A program made the position numbers and the translations under genes. This document shows positions 1-5,236 of a stretch of 8,666 bases of DNA, piece by piece. Positions within the stretch are counted from its first letter, which is position 1, and each line of letters starts with the position of its first letter. The DNA lies in contig WOZC01000078.1 of NCBI GenBank assembly GCA_011620465.1, positions 12,151 through 20,816 on the forward strand, written 5' to 3'. This DNA comes from Anaerolineaceae bacterium. Its GTDB lineage: Bacteria; Chloroflexota; Anaerolineae; Anaerolineales; Anaerolineaceae. Under the pieces are notes generated by a model. It made no database searches, was not told the origin of the DNA, and worked only from the letters and a program-made list of their open reading frames with translations.

Positions 1-113
1 TGGTTTATTTTTTGCAAACGATGAGACAAGCAGTCAGATGCCTGGCTTGCAGAGTAACCTTCGCTGACTGCGGTTCCTCGATACAAACCGACCGGTTTCA
101 GCAAAATCTTGAT

Positions 114-119
114 TACAAT
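114..119 (+). promoter_or_regulatory. Candidate -10 element for the tfoX-like gene
   Basis: TACAAT matches the sigma-70 -10 consensus at five of six positions and lies 17 bp before the Shine-Dalgarno sequence of the gene starting at 147. No convincing -35 hexamer stands 16-18 bp upstream. A TG dinucleotide at 110-111 is one base off the extended -10 spacing. This is a weak inference only. Confidence 0.3.
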
Positions 120-135
120 AAAGTCATATTGCCTC

Positions 136-141
136 GGGAGG
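136..141 (+). promoter_or_regulatory. Shine-Dalgarno sequence fixing the tfoX-like start
   Basis: GGGAGG ends five bases before the ATG at 147. The same frame stays open back to an ATG at 12, but the upstream translation has no family similarity and no ribosome binding site. This site therefore decides the start. Confidence 0.7.
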
Positions 142-146
142 ACACC

Positions 147-473
147 ATGCCTTGCACTGATGACTACATTCAATACGTTTTGGAACAGCTAAGCCCAGCC
201 GGCGATGTTAGCGCTCGAAAAATGTTTGGCGAATATGGCCTTTATATGGATGGAAAAGTCATGGGTCTGATCTGTGACAACCAGGTTTTTCTGAAGAAGA
301 CCGAAGTTGGAGCGGAACTTTTAGGAGAGGATGCTATGGAAGGCTATGCTTATCCGGGTGCCAACCTTTCTTATGTATTTGAAAACCTGGACGACCAGGA
401 TTTTGTCTGCCAGGTCATGAAAGCAACCTGGGAGGTCTTACCCTATCCAAAACCGAAGAAAGCCAGGAAGTAA
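147..473 (+). CDS. TfoX/Sxy N-terminal-domain protein, stand-alone
   Basis: A 108-residue soluble protein consisting of a single TfoX N-terminal domain. The family hallmark is visible at residues 23-52: ARKMFGEYGLYMDGKVMGL, then a short strand ending in FLKKT. A YAYPG turn (about 67-71), a central Y/F-rich strand and the basic tail LPYPKPKKARK at the C-terminus are also typical of short family members. In gamma-proteobacteria, TfoX/Sxy works with CRP to switch on competence genes and carries an extra C-terminal domain. That domain is absent here, so a competence role should not be assumed; stand-alone versions are widespread and mostly uncharacterised. The start at 147 is chosen from the GGGAGG ribosome binding site and from where similarity begins. 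The next gene follows 15 bp downstream on the same strand with its own AGGAG site, so the two are probably cotranscribed. Family assignment is confident; function is unknown. Confidence 0.85.
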   Translation: MPCTDDYIQYVLEQLSPAGDVSARKMFGEYGLYMDGKVMGLICDNQVFLKKTEVGAELLGEDAMEGYAYPGANLSYVFENLDDQDFVCQVMKATWEVLPYPKPKKARK

Positions 474-488
474 TTTGTAGGAGCTGAT

Positions 489-1280
489 ATGTCTGAAAGC
501 CTGAGGGAAACGATATTGTTGATCGTCCAGATCGCCAGCCTGGTCGCTGTGATTGTGTATGTGATCAAAACTGCCGACATGGCAAGGGAGACCAAAAAGT
601 CAGCGACTGCCACTGAAAAAAGCATTGAAGAGATGGTAGAGGACCGCACCCTGGAGTTTGCGCCTTACATCGTAGTCTATTTCGACGCTCAAACGGATTC
701 TCCCATTTTTGACCTGGTGATCAAGAATACCGGCAAGACCATCGCCAATCATGTCAGGGTCATCTTCGAACCCCCACTTCAGACATCGCTGAAGAATTAC
801 GACTTGGAGGAATTGGCGTTTATCCATCAGCCAATACCTTCCATTCCACCGGGTTTTGAGCTTAGAACCTCTATTGATCGCCTGGAAACCCGCCTGGAGT
901 CTGATTCCCTGCCAAAGCTTTACAAGGTGACGGTTACATACACAGGTGGGCTAAGCGAGGTCATCAGAAAAATCGAGTACCTCCTGGACCTGAACGTTTT
1001 TCACGGAATTCTGGAGACTCACAAAAGCAGCTTGACCGATCTGACCCATGTGATTGAGGATATCCCACGCCATTTGGAACAGATCTCAGATCAGGCTGAA
1101 CAGATGTCAGAACATTTGGAGTTATTGACAACAAAAATGGATCAAATTCCGGATCGTTTGGATCAGCTGGCTGAACGAATCGAACAACTCCCCCAACTAA
1201 CAGACAAAATTGATGAAATTTCCAAAGCTATCGAAGGGTTGGATGGGACTATTAAATCAAAGAACACAAAAATCTGGTAA
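489..1280 (+). CDS. Membrane-anchored coiled-coil protein of unknown function
   Basis: A 263-residue protein I cannot name. Three parts are visible. Residues 8-26 are a single hydrophobic helix (ILLIVQIASLVAVIVYVI). It is followed by a basic stretch (KTADMARETKK), so the positive-inside rule puts the C-terminal body in the cytoplasm. Residues about 55-167 are predicted to be beta-rich and globular (LEFAPYIVVYFD; FDLVIKNTGKTIANHVRVIFEPPLQ; LYKVTVTYTG), recalling the immunoglobulin-like domains found in many bacterial hypothetical proteins. Residues about 175-255 are strongly amphipathic, with I/L every three to four residues among D, E, Q and K, including the paired phrases IPRHLEQI and IPDRLDQL. 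This predicts a coiled coil and oligomerisation. AGGAG lies five bases before the ATG. The gene follows the tfoX-like gene by 15 bp and ends 6 bp from the convergent decarboxylase gene. The architecture suggests a membrane-tethered scaffold or sensor, but this is inference. Confidence 0.8.
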   Translation: MSESLRETILLIVQIASLVAVIVYVIKTADMARETKKSATATEKSIEEMVEDRTLEFAPYIVVYFDAQTDSPIFDLVIKNTGKTIANHVRVIFEPPLQTSLKNYDLEELAFIHQPIPSIPPGFELRTSIDRLETRLESDSLPKLYKVTVTYTGGLSEVIRKIEYLLDLNVFHGILETHKSSLTDLTHVIEDIPRHLEQISDQAEQMSEHLELLTTKMDQIPDRLDQLAERIEQLPQLTDKIDEISKAIEGLDGTIKSKNTKIW

Positions 1281-1286
1281 GGATTT

Positions 1287-2270
1287 TTAAACAAGGCTCG
1301 CGCCAGGTCCTGGATAGGCTTTGAGAATCTTTTGCACTCCGGGCAATTCAGCCAACCGTGCTCCCACCGCAGCCGCATAATCACTGAGCACAAGCACGTG
1401 CACGTTAGGTCCGGCATCCACTGTGCAACAAGCCGGGACGCCTTCTTTACGCCAGGTGAGCACATTCCATAAGACAATTTCAGTTTCCGGCACCCAATAG
1501 TGTAAGGGTGGGTTGCTTGTACGCATTACAGCGTGCATCAAATGCGAGTCTTCCTCCACCACCTGGGCGAAACTCTCAAAATCCTTAACCAAAATCGCTT
1601 TGCGGCACTGTTCCAAGCGGTCCTTGACATGGGCAAGACGTAGAGGCTGCAAAGGTGAGCTGGAAGCCAGGGCATGCCCACCTGTTGAACCAACGAATTT
1701 GGGAGTAGTGTCGAGCACACAAATCAAGTCGACTAAATCCCAATAGTCTGCAGGCGAAATCGAGAAAGCAAAAGAATCAGCGTCGCTGGTTCCTGCCTGC
1801 CATTCGACGAAGCCATTTGGGATGGAGCGGCTGGCAGAACCAGATCCCCTTCGGGCGAGACGGGAAAGGTCTTTTTCATCCAGGTTTAAACCGATGGCAT
1901 GGCTGGCTGCCATTGCCAGGGCTGCAAAGGCAGAAGCGGATGAAGCGATCCCTGCTCCGGCTGGGAAATTGTTTTGGCTTTCCACATGCGCGTAGACATT
2001 TGTATTCGCCAAGGAACGGACATGGTCAAGAAAGCGACTGACCCTTTCCAAGGCTGGTCCAACCACATTTTCACCTGAGAGAATGAAGATGTCATGGTCA
2101 AGAGCAGGGTCAAAACGCGCGGTTGTAAGGGTTTCGAGCCCAGAAAGATTCATCGAGAGCGAACTATTGAGAGGAAGACGCAGCTCTTGATCGCGGTTTC
2201 CCCAATATTTGATGAATGCGATATTCGGATGCGCGACAGCGCTTATAGGCTGGAATTCTGGACTTTTCAT
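1287..2270 (-). CDS. mvaD: Diphosphomevalonate (or phosphomevalonate) decarboxylase
   Basis: A GHMP-superfamily enzyme of 327 residues, the usual length for the family. It catalyses ATP-dependent decarboxylation of a phosphorylated mevalonate, giving isopentenyl diphosphate (or isopentenyl phosphate) for isoprenoids. Motifs in order: AHPNIAFIKYWGNRD (13-27), the GHMP nucleotide loop PAGAGIASSAS (103-113), RRGSGSASRSIPNGFVEW (140-157) with Arg148 at the catalytic arginine position, PPLHYW (254-259), TVDAGPNVHVL (283-293) with the catalytic Asp at 285, and a C-terminal YPGPGA turn. One substitution stands out: the classical YWGKRD lysine is Asn25. Chloroflexota are known to include a phosphomevalonate decarboxylase that works with isopentenyl phosphate kinase (Roseiflexus), so the substrate is uncertain. 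I chose the Met at 2270 because similarity begins immediately after it. An in-frame ATG at 2339 would add 23 unrelated residues; neither start has a good Shine-Dalgarno. The gene is divergent from deoC and is a single-gene unit here. Confidence 0.9.
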   Translation of the reverse strand: MKSPEFQPISAVAHPNIAFIKYWGNRDQELRLPLNSSLSMNLSGLETLTTARFDPALDHDIFILSGENVVGPALERVSRFLDHVRSLANTNVYAHVESQNNFPAGAGIASSASAFAALAMAASHAIGLNLDEKDLSRLARRGSGSASRSIPNGFVEWQAGTSDADSFAFSISPADYWDLVDLICVLDTTPKFVGSTGGHALASSSPLQPLRLAHVKDRLEQCRKAILVKDFESFAQVVEEDSHLMHAVMRTSNPPLHYWVPETEIVLWNVLTWRKEGVPACCTVDAGPNVHVLVLSDYAAAVGARLAELPGVQKILKAYPGPGASLV

Positions 2271-2425
2271 GCTTAGTTCGTTATGATTAATCCCTCGATT
2301 AGAGTAGCTGCTAATTTGATTGCGCAGCAATCCAATCATAATACATTTTACGCTTAGGGTGACCGTCGCCTGAAAAACCCGGTCGGGTCAACAGAGAATG
2401 CAAACAGTGTCAAAGAGGAGAAAAA
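2271..2425. promoter_or_regulatory. Divergent promoter region between mvaD and deoC
   Basis: About 155 bp that must hold promoters for both flanking genes. On the plus strand a weak pair is TTGATT (2316-2321), 15 bp, CATAAT (2337-2342). On the minus strand a TAAAAT (2346-2351 on the plus strand) could serve as the -10 for mvaD, without a clear -35. Small dyads are present: GATTGC-tgc-GCAATC at 2318-2332, ACCCG-gt-CGGGT at 2377-2388, and GACCG/CGGTC at 2361-2384. None of these is strong enough to name a regulator. The deoC Shine-Dalgarno GAGGAG sits at 2415-2420, five bases before the ATG. Confidence 0.35.
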
Positions 2426-3124
2426 ATGACTGACAACGAAAACACCATCCAAAGAACGAGCAAATTGGCAAGCATAATCGACCATACCTTGCTCAAACCC
2501 GATGCCACAGCCGGGCAGATTGAGAAACTCTGTAATGAGGCAATTACTTATGGATTTGGCGCAGTCTGCGTGAACAGTTATTGGGTCAAGCATTGCGCAA
2601 AAATACTGGCTGGCAGCCAGGTTAAAACAGCAGCTACGATCGGTTTCCCCCTGGGTGCCATGTCTACCAAGGCGAAAAAAGCTGAAACGAAACGGGCGAT
2701 CAAGGACGGCGCGGTTGAAATCGACATGGTGATGAATGTGGGCGAACTGAAGTCGGGAAACCTTGAAGCAGTTGCGCATGACATCCGACAAGTCGTATTG
2801 GAAGCTCATCGACGGCAGGCGATCCTCAAGGTAATCATCGAGACCTGTTTGTTGACTGATGAAGAGAAAGTGACCGCTTGTCAGATCGCTATGGAAGCTG
2901 AAGCAGATTTTGTGAAAACCTCAACCGGGTTTTCAACAGGCGGCGCAACTGTGGAAGATGTAGCCTTGATGCGCAGTGTTGTTGGGGAGAAGCTGGGAAT
3001 CAAGGCATCTGGTGGCATTCGCGGTTATGCTGATGCGATGCGGATGGTCGAAGCAGGGGCAAGCCGAATCGGTGCCAGCAGCGGCATCCGCATTTTCGAA
3101 GAGGAATTACAGCAAGAAGGATAA
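2426..3124 (+). CDS. deoC: Deoxyribose-phosphate aldolase
   Basis: A 232-residue class I aldolase, full length for the bacterial DERA family (TIM barrel, cytoplasmic). It reversibly cleaves 2-deoxyribose-5-phosphate to glyceraldehyde-3-phosphate and acetaldehyde, feeding deoxynucleoside breakdown into glycolysis. Visible motifs are IDHTLLKPDAT (18-28), VCVNSYWV (47-54), TIGFPLGA (71-78), EIDMVMNVG (98-106) with the proton-relay Asp100, ILKVIIET (133-140), FVKTSTGF (162-169) with the Schiff-base Lys164, and IKASGGIR (192-199) with the second active-site Lys193. The final IGASSGIRI is the phosphate-binding end of the barrel. All catalytic residues are present, so it should be active. The start is supported by GAGGAG five bases before the ATG. 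No other deo genes (deoA, deoB, deoD) are adjacent. It is followed by the four-arm repeat element and then the convergent exporter gene. Confidence 0.96.
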   Translation: MTDNENTIQRTSKLASIIDHTLLKPDATAGQIEKLCNEAITYGFGAVCVNSYWVKHCAKILAGSQVKTAATIGFPLGAMSTKAKKAETKRAIKDGAVEIDMVMNVGELKSGNLEAVAHDIRQVVLEAHRRQAILKVIIETCLLTDEEKVTACQIAMEAEADFVKTSTGFSTGGATVEDVALMRSVVGEKLGIKASGGIRGYADAMRMVEAGASRIGASSGIRIFEEELQQEG

Positions 3125-3141
3125 TCTTTCGAGATGATATC

Positions 3142-3304
3142 TAGGGCGAGATTGAAAGCACCGGAAACCTCAATGTAAGGATTCATGTTGTGCTTTCAAT
3201 CCGCCAATCTAGCGACCGAAACAGAAAAGATGGCTAAATATGGCGGATTGAGGACGGACGATACTTCTTTTTCACAAATTTGCGACGTCCTCAATCTCGC
3301 CCTA
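3142..3304. repeat. Four-arm cloverleaf-type inverted-repeat element
   Basis: A 163-bp element between convergent genes containing four alternating copies of one hexamer: GATTGA at 3150 and 3246, TCAATC at 3196 and 3291. The flanks of each copy pair perfectly with those of its neighbours. The outer stem is TAGGGCGA-GATTGA (3142-3155) with 3291-3304, 14 bp. Arm A is GATTGA-AAGCAC (3150-3161) with 3190-3201, 12 bp, loop 28. Arm B is TCAATC-CGCCA (3196-3206) with 3241-3251, 11 bp, loop 34. Arm C is GATTGA-GGACG (3246-3256) with 3286-3296, 11 bp, loop 29. The stems share the hexamers, so either outer plus B or A plus C can take them; both folds total 36 pairs with no unpaired base at the junction. 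There is no U-run after either end, so it is not a classical intrinsic terminator. The ends are TA, as for IS630/mariner-type insertions. It could be a MITE, a structured RNA or a cruciform-forming repeat. The pairing is seen directly; the role is unknown. Confidence 0.8.
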
Positions 3305-3340
3305 CATTAGGACTTCATCCCACGTTGCAGTACGTTATAT

Positions 3341-5236
3341 TTACCCTATCTGGCTCACAAATTGGCTGTTATACAACTCGGCATAAAAACCGTTAGCTTC
3401 AAGCAGGCTTTCATGGGTGCCCTGCTCAACGATATCGCCATCCTTCAGCACTAAGATTCTGTCAGCGTTGCGAATGGTGGATAACCGGTGGGCAATCACG
3501 AACGAAGTCCTGCCATTCATCAGCTTATCCATTGCTTTCTGGATCAAAACTTCTGTACGGGTGTCGACCGAACTGGTGGCTTCGTCCAAAATCAGGATAG
3601 GTGGATCTGCCAGGACAGCGCGCGCGATAGTCAACAGCTGTTTCTGACCAGCTGAGACATTTGTGGCATCCTCGTTGAGCACCATTTCATAACCGCCAGG
3701 CAGTGTCCGGGTAAAGTGATCCGCGTAAGCCATATCGGCGGCGCGTTCCACCTCTTCGTCCGTCGCATCCTGGCGGCCATAACGGATATTCTCCCGAATG
3801 GTGCCATTGAACAGCCAGGTATCTTGCAGCACCATTGCAAACTTGCTGCGCAAGTCAGCCCGGGAGAAGTCTTTGATATTGACTCCATCGACCAGGATCT
3901 CGCCGCTGTCGATATCATAGTAACGCATCAGCAGCTTTACCAGGGTGGTCTTGCCAGCCCCGGTGGGTCCGACAATGGCGATCTGCTGACCAGGCTCCAC
4001 CTTGACAGAAAAATCTTTGATCACTGGGATACCGGGCTCGTAACCGAAGTGGACATGCTTGAATTCCACAGCGCCTTCCACGTGATCAAGGTAGACCGGA
4101 TTTTTCGTTTCCGGGACAACTTCAGGTTCGTTTAAGAATTCAAATACGCGCTCTGAAGCTGCTGCGGTTTGCTGAAGGATGCTGGTAATATTGGCGATCT
4201 GCAATAACGGTTCCTGGAAAGAGCGCAGGTATTGAATGAAGGCTTGAATATCACCGACATTCAATTGACCCTGGATCACGAGAGAACCACCCAGCATGGC
4301 GACCGCGATGTAACCAAAATTGCTTATCAGACGCATGCTGGGCATGATCACCGCGGTTAGGAACTGGGAGCGCCATGCACTGTCGAAGAGGGTGTTATTC
4401 AATTCTTCAAATCGGGCGATACTGGCTTTCTCTCCATTGAAGGCTTTCAGGACAACGTGACCACCATACATTTCTTCCACGTGCCCGTTAATATGTCCCA
4501 AGTATTCTTGCTGACGGCGATAATAGATTTGAGATTTGCTGACAACAAATCGAATCAAAATCATGGAGAGCGGTACCATGGCGATACCGATCACGGTCAT
4601 CAGCAGGTTGATGCTCAGCATCATGATTAAAACGCCGACCACCCGGGTTACCGAAGTGATGATCTGAGAAAGACTCTGGTTAAGAGTATGATTGATTGTG
4701 TCCACATCGTTTGTGACTCGTGAGAGCACTTCACCATGCGTAACTCTGTCGAAAAAGCTGAGTGGAAGCCGGTTGATTTTTTCGGAGATCTCTTTACGCA
4801 GCTCGTAAGTGATTCTCGCGGAAATGGTTGTCAGCACATAACCCTGGATCACACCAAGAAGGGTTGAGATTACATAGAGGATCAATACCTGGACCAGGAT
4901 TTGATTCAAACGCGCGAAATCGATGCCAAGCGGATCGTTCTGGATAATGCGTTGAACTCCAAGATAGAGTTCGGTTGTCGCCTGACCAAGGGTGCGGGGA
5001 CCAAAGATAGAAAATACGGTCGAACCAGCTGCAAGGAGTATAGCAAACAAGATCATCCACTTGAATTTTCCCAGGTATTGCAACAGGCGCTTCATGCTGC
5101 CTTTGAAATCCCGGGCTTTCTCACCGGGAATCAGCGCACCGGGTCCACCTCCCCGGCGCATAGGTGGTTGCTGAATTTGGGTTTTGGGGCGGTTATTCGT
5201 GTTATTACCAGGTTGAGGTTGTGTTTGATTGCTCAT
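3341..5236 (-). CDS. ABC exporter subunit with catalytic Glu (TM288-like half transporter)
   Basis: A 631-residue half-transporter: a cytoplasmic N-terminal tail rich in Q, N, P and G (1-45), six membrane helices (about 60-78, 113-136, 192-208, 212-232, 292-320 and 328-350), then an ATPase domain from about 388. ATPase motifs are Walker A GPTGAGKTT (423-431), Q-loop Gln471, signature VSAGQ (527-531), Walker B ILILDE (547-552) with catalytic Glu552, D-loop SSVD, and switch His583. The signature departs from LSGGQ, while Walker B and the switch His are intact. This is the pattern of the consensus-site subunit in heterodimeric exporters such as TM287/288 and BmrCD. The partner is the 747-aa protein encoded just upstream. 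The two genes overlap as ATGA (the start at 5234-5236 shares bases with the partner's stop), suggesting translational coupling. GGAG precedes the ATG by five bases. The transported substrate cannot be read from sequence; a drug, lipid or peptide is possible. Confidence 0.93.
   Translation of the reverse strand: MSNQTQPQPGNNTNNRPKTQIQQPPMRRGGGPGALIPGEKARDFKGSMKRLLQYLGKFKWMILFAILLAAGSTVFSIFGPRTLGQATTELYLGVQRIIQNDPLGIDFARLNQILVQVLILYVISTLLGVIQGYVLTTISARITYELRKEISEKINRLPLSFFDRVTHGEVLSRVTNDVDTINHTLNQSLSQIITSVTRVVGVLIMMLSINLLMTVIGIAMVPLSMILIRFVVSKSQIYYRRQQEYLGHINGHVEEMYGGHVVLKAFNGEKASIARFEELNNTLFDSAWRSQFLTAVIMPSMRLISNFGYIAVAMLGGSLVIQGQLNVGDIQAFIQYLRSFQEPLLQIANITSILQQTAAASERVFEFLNEPEVVPETKNPVYLDHVEGAVEFKHVHFGYEPGIPVIKDFSVKVEPGQQIAIVGPTGAGKTTLVKLLMRYYDIDSGEILVDGVNIKDFSRADLRSKFAMVLQDTWLFNGTIRENIRYGRQDATDEEVERAADMAYADHFTRTLPGGYEMVLNEDATNVSAGQKQLLTIARAVLADPPILILDEATSSVDTRTEVLIQKAMDKLMNGRTSFVIAHRLSTIRNADRILVLKDGDIVEQGTHESLLEANGFYAELYNSQFVSQIG

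Noticed and set aside
12..146. Upstream extension of the TfoX-like reading frame to an ATG at 12
   Set aside because: No ribosome binding site, no family similarity in the extra 45 residues, and a strong GGGAGG precedes the ATG at 147.
2271..2339. Longer decarboxylase N-terminus starting at 2339
   Set aside because: The extra 23 residues have no resemblance to the family, whose similarity begins right after the Met at 2270. Neither start has a good Shine-Dalgarno, so a small doubt remains.
3124..3135. ATCT-TTCG-AGAT hairpin at the end of deoC
   Set aside because: A four-pair AU-rich stem with a UUCG loop and no U-run is too weak and too short to call a terminator.
3142..3304. CRISPR-like array, since the hexamer recurs every 45-50 bp
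   Set aside because: The copies alternate in orientation, the repeated core is only six bases, and the intervening sequences pair with one another rather than being independent spacers.
3142..3304. Bidirectional intrinsic terminator
   Set aside because: No U-run follows the outer stem on either strand; the only T-rich stretch (3266-3272) is inside a loop.
3142..3304. tRNA or tRNA-like gene suggested by a cloverleaf shape
   Set aside because: At 163 bp it is about twice tRNA length, the arms are 11-14 bp, and no T-loop GTTCGA motif or anticodon-arm geometry is present.
3716..4135. 139-codon plus-strand open frame inside the 631-aa exporter gene
   Set aside because: It is a shadow of the strongly conserved ATPase coding strand, with no ribosome binding site and no recognisable product.
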